10,567 nucleotides of DNA from Lachnospiraceae bacterium (GTDB lineage: Bacteria > Bacillota > Clostridia > Lachnospirales > Lachnospiraceae), in the NCBI GenBank assembly GCA_900770325.1, contig CAAGKE010000263.1, forward strand, positions 1 to 10,567. The letters are read 5' to 3'. The notes under the pieces are model-generated. The model searched no databases. It saw only the letters and a list, made by a program, of their open reading frames with translations, and had not been told where the DNA came from. This document shows positions 4,283 through 10,567 of this stretch, piece by piece. Both the position numbers and the translations under genes were made by a program. Position 1 is the stretch's first letter, and every line of letters starts with the position of its first letter.

Positions 4283-5818
4283 ATGAGCAGCGGCAAAATT
4301 GGTGTATATGGGGGGAATATTATGGTGGAATTTGTGGCGGCTGCGCTGATTGTCAGTGGTTTCTGGATGCTGCTGGAGCTGGCGAAGCTGATGATAAACG
4401 GACTGCCGAAGGAGACGGCTGCGGCGCAGATGACGGCAGGGCCGGGCAGAGAGTATGTGGAGCGTTATGCGGATGCTTTCCGGCGTCTGGCAGAAAGCTA
4501 CCAGGACATGCCCCGGAAGAAGGAACATTTCGGGGATGAGGAAATGGAACACATTATTGCCCAGATACGGCAGCAGGTGTGTCATACCTGCCCCGACCAG
4601 GCTTTGTGCTGGAAGGAAAATTATTACGAAAGCTGCAGGCGGATTTTTTTGGGATTGCAGGCAATGGAAGAAGGAGATGGAACGGGAGACGCGGAGGCTG
4701 CCAGTATCATGGAATTCTGCAGCAGAGAAGAGGAGCTTCTGCAGAATATGAAAGAAGGTTTTCTGCAGGAAAGAGTGACGCTGATGTGGAATAACCGGAT
4801 GCTGGAACAGAGGGCCGCCGCAGGAGAACAGCTTCAGGATACGGCGGAGCTGTTAAAGCAGATGGCAGAACGGCTTTATCAGATTCAGGGTCTTCGGGAA
4901 AAAGAATTCCGGCGGCTGGAAAAGGAATTGCAGTATGAAAAAATAGACTGTGCCAGTGCATGGATGTTTCGGAGGGAGGAAGAGCATCCGGAGCTTTATG
5001 TGGCCATGAAGATCCGGGAAGGAAGCTGTATCCAGGCGAAGGATCTGGCAGAGCTGATCTCCGGAGTGATGGGACGGAGGATGGTGCCGGCCCGGGACTG
5101 CCGCCTGACGGTTAAGAAAGAACTGGATACGTTTCATTATATTTCCGATACCGATTACCAGATGTTCTGCGGCATTGCGCGTATGACCCGGGACGGAGAG
5201 CTGGTATCGGGGGATAATTTTGCTTTCTGGCAGGGGGATTGCGGGCAGGTGATCATGAGCCTGGCGGATGGAATGGGAACCGGTGTGGAAGCCTGTCAGG
5301 AAAGTGAGAAGGTGATCGAGCTGCTGGAGCAGTTTCTGGATGCGGGATTTTCCCAGGATACGGCCATGCGCATGATCAACTCCTCTATGGTTCTGCAGGA
5401 TCATATGCAGATATTTTCCACCATAGATCTGTGCATGGTGGATCTCTATAACGGAAAATGCCGGATGATAAAGGCGGGAGCCTGCCCCACCTTTCTGCGC
5501 AGAAAAGAGGAACTGGAGGTGATCTCCTGTCAGGCGATGCCGGCAGGAATGCTGCAGGTGCCGGATTATGAGACTGTGAACAGGCAGTTATCCTCCGGAG
5601 ATATGGTGATCATGATGACCGATGGGGTGACAGATGCCATGGAAGAGGATGGGCGCATGGAGCGGCTGAAGGAACTGATACAAAAGACAAAGACCAACAA
5701 TGCCCGGGAATATGCCCGCAGGCTGCTGGAGCAGGTGCTGGCTCGTCAGAAGTACCGGGTAAAGGATGATATGACGGTGCTGGTGGGGCAGATATGGAAG
5801 AAACAGAGCAGAAAATGA
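4283..5818 (+). CDS. spoIIE: Stage II sporulation protein E, PP2C-type phosphatase (short form)
   Basis: SpoIIE dephosphorylates SpoIIAA-P, releasing sigmaF in the forespore, and in B. subtilis also associates with FtsZ at the polar septum. In this 511-residue product the C-terminal PP2C domain (about 285-505) keeps the metal-binding motifs: LADGMGTG (328-334, Asp329), TDGVTDA (446-452, Asp447) and KDDMTVLV (494-501). A helical central region (about 140-225) and a Cys cluster C100-x2-C103-P-x4-C109-W precede it. Typical SpoIIE has about 800 residues with some ten membrane helices at the N-terminus; here one hydrophobic helix (about 16-35) remains. No frame upstream supplies the rest: the same frame has a stop at 4247-4249, next to the promoter. 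The first ATG is listed (GGAG 4 bases upstream); ATG 4322, after GGGGGG with 6-base spacing, is at least as likely and gives 498 residues. tilS follows 10 bases later. Confidence 0.9.
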   Translation: MSSGKIGVYGGNIMVEFVAAALIVSGFWMLLELAKLMINGLPKETAAAQMTAGPGREYVERYADAFRRLAESYQDMPRKKEHFGDEEMEHIIAQIRQQVCHTCPDQALCWKENYYESCRRIFLGLQAMEEGDGTGDAEAASIMEFCSREEELLQNMKEGFLQERVTLMWNNRMLEQRAAAGEQLQDTAELLKQMAERLYQIQGLREKEFRRLEKELQYEKIDCASAWMFRREEEHPELYVAMKIREGSCIQAKDLAELISGVMGRRMVPARDCRLTVKKELDTFHYISDTDYQMFCGIARMTRDGELVSGDNFAFWQGDCGQVIMSLADGMGTGVEACQESEKVIELLEQFLDAGFSQDTAMRMINSSMVLQDHMQIFSTIDLCMVDLYNGKCRMIKAGACPTFLRRKEELEVISCQAMPAGMLQVPDYETVNRQLSSGDMVIMMTDGVTDAMEEDGRMERLKELIQKTKTNNAREYARRLLEQVLARQKYRVKDDMTVLVGQIWKKQSRK

Positions 5819-5828
5819 GGGGCTGTGG

Positions 5829-7265
5829 ATGAAGGAAAAGATGCAGGCATCCGGCCGGAGGGGCCTGATGGAAAAAATTTGGGATACGATAGAGGAATAT
5901 AAGATGATACGGCCGGGAGACAGGGTAATTGCCGGAGTTTCCGGCGGAGCGGATTCTGTGTGCCTTCTGGCCCTGCTTCGGGCTTATGGCAGCAGGTGCC
6001 CCTTTACCCTGTCTGTGGTGCATGTGGAGCATGGTCTCCGGGGAGAGGACAGTCTGGAGGATGCCCGGTTTGTGGAAAACCTGTGCGGAGAGTGGGAGAT
6101 CCCCTGCAGGATCGTGCATGCGGATGTGGCTGCCCTTGCCGCCCGGAGCGGGCAGACGCTGGAAGAGGCGGGAAGGACAGCCCGGTATGAGATCTTCCGG
6201 CAGCAGAGGATAGAGCAGGAGGCAGACCGGATCGCTGTTGCCCATAACCGGAACGATCAGGCGGAGACGGTGCTTTTAAATCTCAGCAGAGGCAGCGGTG
6301 TGCGGGGAATGGGAGGTATCCGCCCGGTGCGGGGAGAGCTTATCCGTCCGCTGCTTTTTGCGGATCGAAGAGAGATCGAAGGGTGGCTGAGAGAGCAGGA
6401 GATTCCCTGGCGTACCGATGCTACCAATCTGGAACCGGATTATACCAGAAACAGAATCCGGCTGGAGATTCTGCCCCGTATGGAACAGGGGATAAACAGA
6501 GAGACTGTGAAGCATCTGGCAGAGTGTGCCCTGCAGCTGCAGAAGGCGGAGGATTATCTGCTGCGGCAGGCAGGCGGATTGTATGAAGCATGGGTGCAGA
6601 AGACAGAAGACAGCCTGACCTTGAAGCTGCCGGAATTTCTGGCGGCAGAGGAGCTGATGCAGGAATATGTACTGCGCCTTTGTGTGGAGCACATTTTAAA
6701 TGGACAGGGACTGAAGGACTTTACTGCCGGGCACATCAGTCAGATGAAAAAGCTGACCCGGATGAGCTGCGGAAAAAGAATGGATTTCCCGGGGGGACTG
6801 CTGGCAGTCCGTCAGAAGGATGTTTTAAGAATGGAAGTAAGGGGCAGAGCTCCAAAAGAAAGCAGAAGACCGGAAAAAGCCGTCAGAGCAGCCTTGACAG
6901 AAAACGGAATTTATGAGATTCTGGGACAGCGTTTCCGGGTGGAATACGGGAAGGCCGGGGAAAATATCCGGAGATTTCCGGAAAAAAAGTATACGAAATT
7001 GCTTGCTTATGATACAATAAACAATAATCTCTGTTTAAGAACGAGACAGACCGGGGATTATCTGGTGGTGAATCAGGCAGGAGGCAGAAAGAAGCTGAAG
7101 GATTACCTGATCGATGAGAAAATCCCGCGGGAAGATCGGGATAATATCCTGCTGCTGGCTCAGGGTTCCCATATCCTGTGGGTGGTGGGATACAGAATCA
7201 GCGAGGATGCCAAAATTACGGAAAAAACCCAAAATATTCTAAGAATACAGAAGATGGAGGAATAG
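5829..7265 (+). CDS. tilS: tRNA(Ile)-lysidine synthase TilS
   Basis: TilS uses ATP and lysine to convert C34 of the CAU anticodon of minor tRNA-Ile to lysidine, switching decoding from AUG to AUA and charging from Met to Ile; it is essential in most bacteria. The product has the PP-loop ATP pyrophosphatase motif SGGADS (38-43), HVEHGLRG (65-72), HNRNDQAETVLLNLSRGSGVRG (138-159) and TDATN...YTRNRIR (195-210). The C-terminal TilS domain (about 390-465) includes RQTGDYL and KLKDYLIDEKIPREDR. Length 478 is normal. ATG 5829 follows GAGGGG (5817-5822) by 6 bases. ATG 5868 also has GGAGGGG (5857-5863) and places the PP-loop at the usual distance from the N-terminus, so it is a serious alternative. 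It is probably co-transcribed with spoIIE and hpt; its stop is 3 bases before hpt. Confidence 0.96.
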   Translation: MKEKMQASGRRGLMEKIWDTIEEYKMIRPGDRVIAGVSGGADSVCLLALLRAYGSRCPFTLSVVHVEHGLRGEDSLEDARFVENLCGEWEIPCRIVHADVAALAARSGQTLEEAGRTARYEIFRQQRIEQEADRIAVAHNRNDQAETVLLNLSRGSGVRGMGGIRPVRGELIRPLLFADRREIEGWLREQEIPWRTDATNLEPDYTRNRIRLEILPRMEQGINRETVKHLAECALQLQKAEDYLLRQAGGLYEAWVQKTEDSLTLKLPEFLAAEELMQEYVLRLCVEHILNGQGLKDFTAGHISQMKKLTRMSCGKRMDFPGGLLAVRQKDVLRMEVRGRAPKESRRPEKAVRAALTENGIYEILGQRFRVEYGKAGENIRRFPEKKYTKLLAYDTINNNLCLRTRQTGDYLVVNQAGGRKKLKDYLIDEKIPREDRDNILLLAQGSHILWVVGYRISEDAKITEKTQNILRIQKMEE

Positions 7266-7268
7266 ACT

Positions 7269-7799
7269 ATGAAAGAAAATGTTCGGGTAATGATAACGGA
7301 AGAAGAGGTAGATAAGCGGATCGCCCAACTGGCAGAACAGATCAGCCGGGATTATGAAGGCCGGGCAGTGCATCTGGTCTGCATCCTGAAAGGAAGCATC
7401 TTTTTTACCTGTGAGCTGGCAAAAAGGCTTACGATCCCGGTAACGCTTGATTTTATGTCCGTAAGCAGCTATGGAAATGATACCAAATCCAGCGGTGTTG
7501 TACGGATGGTAAAGGATCTGGATGAACCTCTGGAAGGAAAAGATGTAATCGTTATCGAGGACATCATCGATTCCGGACGTACCCTCAGCTATCTGCTGGA
7601 GAACTTAAGCAGCAGAAATCCGGGAAGCCTGCGGCTCTGTACTTTGCTGGACAAACCGGACCGCCGGGTGACGGATGTGAAAGTGGACTACACCGGTTTT
7701 GAGATTCCGGACGAATTTGTAATTGGTTATGGACTGGATTACGCGCAGCGTTACCGCAACCTGCCGTACATTGGAGTGATGTCCCTGGAAGAAGAATAG
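7269..7799 (+). CDS. hpt: Hypoxanthine phosphoribosyltransferase
   Basis: This cytoplasmic purine-salvage enzyme joins hypoxanthine (and usually guanine) to PRPP, giving IMP or GMP. The 176-residue length is normal. Seen in order: the start MITEEEVDKRIAQLAEQI typical of Firmicutes HprT, the PPi-binding loop LKGS (40-43), the flexible-loop region SVSSYGNDTKSSG (64-76), the PRPP-binding signature VIVIEDIIDSGRT (93-105) and the C-terminal base-binding LLDKPDRR and FVIGYGLDYAQRYRNLPYIGV. The start is set by GGAGG (7256-7260), which lies within the last codons of tilS, 8 bases before ATG, so translation is probably coupled. The order tilS-hpt-ftsH is widely conserved in Firmicutes; in B. subtilis TilS and HprT have been reported to activate ftsH expression together. 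Confidence 0.96.
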   Translation: MKENVRVMITEEEVDKRIAQLAEQISRDYEGRAVHLVCILKGSIFFTCELAKRLTIPVTLDFMSVSSYGNDTKSSGVVRMVKDLDEPLEGKDVIVIEDIIDSGRTLSYLLENLSSRNPGSLRLCTLLDKPDRRVTDVKVDYTGFEIPDEFVIGYGLDYAQRYRNLPYIGVMSLEEE

Positions 7800-7831
7800 A
7801 GAATAAGGAATCACTGAAAGGAGCACTTGAA

Positions 7832-9682
7832 TTGAACAAAAATGCAAAAGGGATAGGATTTTATCTGCTGCTGGGCATCATGTTTTTGCTGCTGGCGTTC
7901 AGCCTGAAAGAAAGCTTTGACAGCAGATCGACCTGTACCTACAGAGAATTTGAAGAAATGCTGGAAGAAGGCCAGGTGGCTAAGGTGGAGGTGGTACAGA
8001 ATCAGGCAACTCCCACCGGTGTCCTGGAGATCACAAAAACGGACGGAACGGAAGAGACGGTCAATGTGTCTGATGTAAATACGGCTCAGGAGCTGGTAAG
8101 CAGGTATGACAAGGTTTTCCTGGAAGTCCGGGATGTGGAGAAGGAAAGCGTTTTTCTGACCACCGTTCTGCCCATATTGCTGATGGGAGGCTTTCTGCTG
8201 TTTTTTATGGCTATGATGAACCGTCAGGGAGGCGGCGGAAATGCCAAGATGATGAATTTCGGCAAAAGCCGTGCCAGGATGATCTCACCGGATTCCAAAC
8301 GGGTGATGTTTAAGGATGTGGCCGGGCTGAAGGAAGAGAAGGAAGACCTGGAGGAGCTGGTGGAGTTTTTGAAGGAGCCGGAGAAGTTTCTGAAGGTAGG
8401 AGCCAGGATTCCGAAAGGTGTACTGCTGGTGGGCCCTCCCGGAACAGGTAAAACGCTGCTGGCGAAGGCGGTGGCCGGAGAAGCGGGTGTACCCTTTTTC
8501 AGCATTTCCGGTTCTGATTTTGTAGAAATGTTTGTAGGTGTGGGAGCTTCCCGTGTACGGGATCTGTTTGAGGATGCGAAAAGACATCAGCCCTGCATTA
8601 TCTTTATTGATGAGATCGATGCGGTAGCCAGAAGGCGCGGTACCGGTATGGGCGGCGGCCATGATGAGCGGGAGCAGACATTGAATCAGCTTCTGGTGGA
8701 GATGGACGGCTTTGGAGTGAACCAGGGAATTATTGTAATGGCGGCTACCAACCGGGTAGATATTCTGGATCCGGCCATCCTGCGTCCGGGACGGTTTGAC
8801 CGTCAGGTAGCGGTGGGACGCCCGGATATCAAGGGAAGAGAAGAGATCCTTGCCGTACATGCCAAGGGAAAGCCCCTGGGAGATGATGTGAATCTGGCGG
8901 AGGTGGCCCGCACGACAGCCGGATTTACCGGTGCGGATCTGGAGAACCTGATGAATGAGGCAGCGATCATGGCGGCAAAACAGCATCGCTCGTATATTAT
9001 TCAGGAGGATATCAATAAATCCTTCATTAAAGTGGGAATCGGCGCGGAAAAGAAGAGCCGTATTATTTCTGAAAAGGAAAAACGGATCACCGCTTATCAT
9101 GAATCGGGCCATGCGATTCTGTTTCATCTTTTGCCGGATGTGGGACCGGTACACACGATCTCTATTATTCCTACCGGACGCGGGGCGGCAGGCTATACCA
9201 TGCCTTTGCCGGAAAAGGATGAAATGTTCCAGACAAAGAACCAGATGTTTGAAAATATTGTGGTAGATCTGGGAGGCCGTGTGGCTGAAGAACTGGTGAT
9301 CGGTGATGTGACCACAGGAGCTTCTCAGGATATTAAGCAGGCAACCGGAATTGCCAGAGCTATGGTAACTAAATTCGGTATGTCGGAAAAGCTGGGACTG
9401 ATCAATTACGAGCAGGAGGATGATGAGATCTTTATCGGACGGGATCTGGCTCACACAAGGGCCTATGGCGAGAGGGTGGCCACCATCATTGATGAGGAAG
9501 TAAAGCGAATCGTGGATGAGGCTTATGAGAAGGCACGCAGTCTGATCAGAAGCCATGAGGATGTGCTGCACCGCAGCGCGGAGCTGCTGATCCGGAAGGA
9601 GAAGATCTCCAGGGAAGAGTTTGAAGCGCTGTTTGGACCGGAGCAGTCCGATGGAGAGGGACAGATACCGGCACAGGCATAG
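7832..9682 (+). CDS. ftsH: ATP-dependent zinc metalloprotease FtsH
   Basis: FtsH is a hexameric AAA+ protease in the cytoplasmic membrane that degrades misfolded membrane proteins and regulators; in Bacillus it is needed for sporulation and heat survival. The 616-residue product has transmembrane helix 1 (about 7-25), an extracytoplasmic segment (26-107), helix 2 (about 108-129), a Gly-rich linker, Walker A GPPGTGKT (201-208), pore loop MFVG (233-236), Walker B IIFIDE (256-261), the second region of homology TNRVDILDPAILRPGRFDR (306-324) and zinc site HESGH (423-427), with the third ligand Asp500 in TTGASQD. The usual HEAGH is HESGH here, which keeps HExxH. The start is TTG 7832, backed by AAAGGAG (7817-7823) 8 bases upstream; the nearby ATG 7842 is out of frame. 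No terminator directly follows; the nearest is at 9914-9940. Confidence 0.97.
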   Translation: MNKNAKGIGFYLLLGIMFLLLAFSLKESFDSRSTCTYREFEEMLEEGQVAKVEVVQNQATPTGVLEITKTDGTEETVNVSDVNTAQELVSRYDKVFLEVRDVEKESVFLTTVLPILLMGGFLLFFMAMMNRQGGGGNAKMMNFGKSRARMISPDSKRVMFKDVAGLKEEKEDLEELVEFLKEPEKFLKVGARIPKGVLLVGPPGTGKTLLAKAVAGEAGVPFFSISGSDFVEMFVGVGASRVRDLFEDAKRHQPCIIFIDEIDAVARRRGTGMGGGHDEREQTLNQLLVEMDGFGVNQGIIVMAATNRVDILDPAILRPGRFDRQVAVGRPDIKGREEILAVHAKGKPLGDDVNLAEVARTTAGFTGADLENLMNEAAIMAAKQHRSYIIQEDINKSFIKVGIGAEKKSRIISEKEKRITAYHESGHAILFHLLPDVGPVHTISIIPTGRGAAGYTMPLPEKDEMFQTKNQMFENIVVDLGGRVAEELVIGDVTTGASQDIKQATGIARAMVTKFGMSEKLGLINYEQEDDEIFIGRDLAHTRAYGERVATIIDEEVKRIVDEAYEKARSLIRSHEDVLHRSAELLIRKEKISREEFEALFGPEQSDGEGQIPAQA

Positions 9683-9804
9683 ATTGGTTCGGAAAAGAAA
9701 AAATTCGGTTTTCGGGTGGAAAGCTGGAAAATATGATGGGGATTTTCGGGAAAATGACGAAAAAGTATTATGAATATTACACAAAAACAGAGTTGAAATT
9801 TTGT

Positions 9805-9822
9805 GAAGTTTGTGCACACTTC
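9805..9822 (+). promoter_or_regulatory. Imperfect dyad upstream of a TATAAT box
   Basis: GAAGTTTGTGCACACTTC has two-fold symmetry at 7 of 9 pairs (GAAGTnTGnnCAnACTTC). It lies about 19-36 bases upstream of the TATAAT at 9841-9846, a usual place for an operator or for a -35 replaced by an activator site. No protein can be named. Confidence 0.35.
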
Positions 9823-9834
9823 TTTTGATACCTG

Positions 9835-9846
9835 TGCTATTATAAT
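9835..9846 (+). promoter_or_regulatory. Extended -10 / TATAAT box after ftsH
   Basis: TATAAT (9841-9846) overlaps TGCTATTAT (9835-9843), which reads as an extended -10. No good -35 lies 16-18 bases upstream; TTGATA (9825-9830) is only 10 bases away. It could drive a short transcript ending at the 9914-9940 terminator. Confidence 0.4.
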
Positions 9847-9852
9847 ACTCGT

Positions 9853-9943
9853 AAAACCCCCCAATACATTATATAGTTTTTGCTACACCCCATAAGAGAA
9901 ATACCTTCTCCAGAAAAGGCAGCGCTTGGCGCTGCCTTTTCGC
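9853..9943 (+). ncRNA. Candidate small RNA between ftsH and the GH13 gene
   Basis: Starting about 7 bases after the TATAAT, a transcript of about 90 bases would end at the perfect hairpin terminator. It has no credible ORF and carries three C-rich, probably unpaired patches: CCCCCC (9857-9862), CACCCC (9886-9891) and CCTTCTCC (9904-9911), the last able to pair with Shine-Dalgarno sequences. This architecture resembles Firmicutes trans-acting small RNAs, but no known family is recognised. It could instead be just the ftsH 3' untranslated region. Confidence 0.3.
9914..9940 (+). terminator. Intrinsic terminator downstream of ftsH
   Basis: AAAAGGCAGCGC (9914-9925) and GCGCTGCCTTTT (9929-9940) are perfectly complementary over 12 bp around a 3-base TTG loop, ending in a T-run. 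The A/T symmetry makes it potentially bidirectional. It ends the spoIIE-tilS-hpt-ftsH transcripts or a separate short RNA. Confidence 0.92.
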
Positions 9944-9948
9944 ATTGT

Positions 9949-9961
9949 ACAGTAACGTATA
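9949..9961 (+). repeat. Copy 7 of the GARCAGTAAC element (right arm only)
   Basis: ACAGTAACGTATA is identical over 13 bases to 3004-3016 upstream of yabP. No matching left arm is present. It lies between the terminator and the GH13 promoter. Confidence 0.4.
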
Positions 9962-9969
9962 GGAAATCC

Positions 9970-9998
9970 TTGTGGAAAAATCAAATCTGTTATAGAAT
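9970..9998 (+). promoter_or_regulatory. Probable sigmaA promoter of the GH13 gene
   Basis: TTGTGG (9970-9975) and TAGAAT (9993-9998) are separated by 17 bases, with 4/6 and 5/6 consensus matches. The predicted start is about 30 bases before the ATG at 10037. No catabolite-repression site or clear operator is visible around it. Confidence 0.5.
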
Positions 9999-10036
9999 AC
10001 TTTAATAGTAGAGTATTGGATGAAGGAGCGTGTTCT

Positions 10037-10567
10037 ATGAATCAGGGAAGTTATGAGCAGGCCCTGCGGGCTGCTAAATATATATTGCAGATGCGTCCGG
10101 TATTTAACGGGGACGCATTATTAAGTGATGAGACAGAAAATTACGTAATTCCCATGGAACCCAGGCCGGGAGATCGGGTTACGATCCGGTTTCGGACGGC
10201 AAAGGATAATGTGGATGCGGTATATCTGATCAGCGGGCCTATGAAGGAACCGCTGGAGTTTGAGCATACGGAAGAGAATTTTGATTATTATAGGATTCAG
10301 GTCCAGGTAAAGGATGAGGCCTTCCGATATTATTTTGAGGTAAAAAGCGGAAAGACACACTGCTTTTATAATAAGCTGGGGATGACAAAGGATCTGAGTG
10401 AAAGCCACTCCTTCTGTATCCAGCCGGGCTTTTCCACACCGGACTGGGCAAAGGGTGCGGTGATGTATCAGGTTTTTACGGACCGTTTTTATAACGGGGA
10501 TTCCAGAAATGATGTGCTGAGCAATGAGTATGTCTATATCGGAGAGTGCACCAACAGAGTGAGAGAA
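10037..10567 (+). CDS. Glycoside hydrolase family 13 enzyme, amylase/neopullulanase-like (3'-truncated by the window)
   Basis: The frame opens at ATG 10037, 7-8 bases after GAAGGAGC (10022-10029), and stays open for 177 codons to the window end. Residues about 1-130 form a beta-rich N-terminal module of the CBM34/neopullulanase N-domain type (for example RPGDRVTIRFRTAKDNVDAVYLISG and DYYRIQVQVKDEAFRYYFEV). From W137 the GH13 barrel begins: WAKGAVMYQVFTDRFYNGD, where MYQ-F-DRF-NGD is the opening strand motif of the neopullulanase, cyclomaltodextrinase and maltogenic amylase group. The catalytic Asp, Glu and Asp lie beyond the window, so activity and exact substrate (pullulan, cyclodextrin, starch oligosaccharide) cannot be judged. 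No signal peptide is visible, suggesting a cytoplasmic enzyme for imported maltodextrins. It has its own promoter and appears unrelated to the sporulation block. Confidence 0.85.
   Translation, partial: MNQGSYEQALRAAKYILQMRPVFNGDALLSDETENYVIPMEPRPGDRVTIRFRTAKDNVDAVYLISGPMKEPLEFEHTEENFDYYRIQVQVKDEAFRYYFEVKSGKTHCFYNKLGMTKDLSESHSFCIQPGFSTPDWAKGAVMYQVFTDRFYNGDSRNDVLSNEYVYIGECTNRVRE

Larger units (their letters stand above)
9683..10036. other. Non-coding stretch between ftsH and the GH13 gene
   Basis: These 354 bases hold no convincing gene. From left to right they contain an AT-rich segment with a small palindrome ATTTTCGGGAAAAT near 9738-9752, an 18-base imperfect dyad (9805-9822), a TATAAT box (9841-9846), a C-rich possible small-RNA body, an intrinsic terminator (9914-9940), copy 7 of the dispersed motif (9949-9961), and the promoter and ribosome-binding site of the GH13 gene. 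Confidence 0.7.

Noticed and set aside
6999..7018. TTGCTT...TACAAT inside tilS as an internal promoter for hpt-ftsH
   Set aside because: The spacing is only 8 bases and no other -35 fits; the AT-rich patch encodes the conserved start of the TilS C-terminal domain.
8285..9817. Very long open frame (510 codons) on the minus strand opposite ftsH
   Set aside because: It is antisense to the highly conserved AAA+ and protease domains of FtsH, has a composition full of Arg, His, Ser and Leu typical of shadow frames, no ribosome-binding site and no recognisable domain.
9825..9846. TTGATA and TATAAT as a paired -35/-10
   Set aside because: Only 10 bases separate them, too close for sigmaA; the TATAAT may act as an extended -10 instead.
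1..10567. CRISPR arrays, insertion sequences, prophage, toxin-antitoxin or defence genes, tRNA or rRNA genes, riboswitches
   Set aside because: I looked for regular spaced repeats, transposase or integrase motifs, cloverleaf-like sequences and long structured leaders and found none. Apart from the short dispersed motif the region is a conserved core-genome block.

Overview
The window is a contig end from a spore-forming Firmicute of class Clostridia, most likely a Lachnospiraceae-type gut anaerobe. This is inferred from protein style, roughly balanced G+C by eye, a complete yabP-yabQ-divIC-spoIIE sporulation/division block, and clear sigmaA, sigmaE and Spo0A-type promoter signals. No species can be named from the sequence alone. 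The first 18 bases are not genomic: they match the 3' end of the Illumina sequencing adapter, so the first gene is cut by the contig end.

Layout, all genes on the + strand. A 5'-truncated phosphoglucomutase gene (19-1469) overlaps a MazG-family nucleotide pyrophosphohydrolase gene (1466-1957) by 4 bases. The HU gene (2186-2458) follows with its own sigmaA promoter and terminator. Next come an S4-domain rqcP/yabO-like gene (2713-2952), a candidate sigmaE promoter, yabP (3070-3354), yabQ (3356-3748), a divIC/ftsB-like gene (3784-4089) and a strong terminator. spoIIE (4283-5818) then starts behind a TTGACA-N21-TATAAT promoter, followed closely by tilS (5829-7265), hpt (7269-7799) and ftsH (7832-9682). 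A 354-base non-coding stretch holds a terminator and a candidate small RNA. The window ends inside a GH13 amylase/neopullulanase-like gene that has no stop codon in the window (10037 onward).

The order mazG - hup - rqcP - yabP - yabQ - divIC - spoIIE - tilS - hpt - ftsH is the conserved Firmicutes block known from Bacillus subtilis (yabN-yabO-yabP-yabQ-divIC...spoIIE-tilS-hprT-ftsH), with hup inserted. Housekeeping functions (sugar-phosphate interconversion, nucleotide clean-up, ribosome rescue, tRNA-Ile modification, purine salvage, membrane proteolysis, septum formation) are interleaved with sporulation functions. The promoters fit this mix: sigmaA for hup and probably divIC, a sigmaE-like site before yabP, and a Spo0A-type promoter before spoIIE.

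The least expected content lies between the genes. A short dispersed motif, consensus GARCAGTAAC, occurs seven times, all in intergenic DNA or at a gene end, and several copies form hairpins. One copy encodes the last eight codons and stop of mazG, and another abuts the -35 of the sigmaE promoter. Also notable are a short SpoIIE that lacks the usual ten-helix membrane domain and a possible small RNA with three C-rich patches after ftsH. I see no CRISPR array, insertion sequence, prophage, tRNA, rRNA or defence system; apart from the repeat family this is an ordinary core-genome region.
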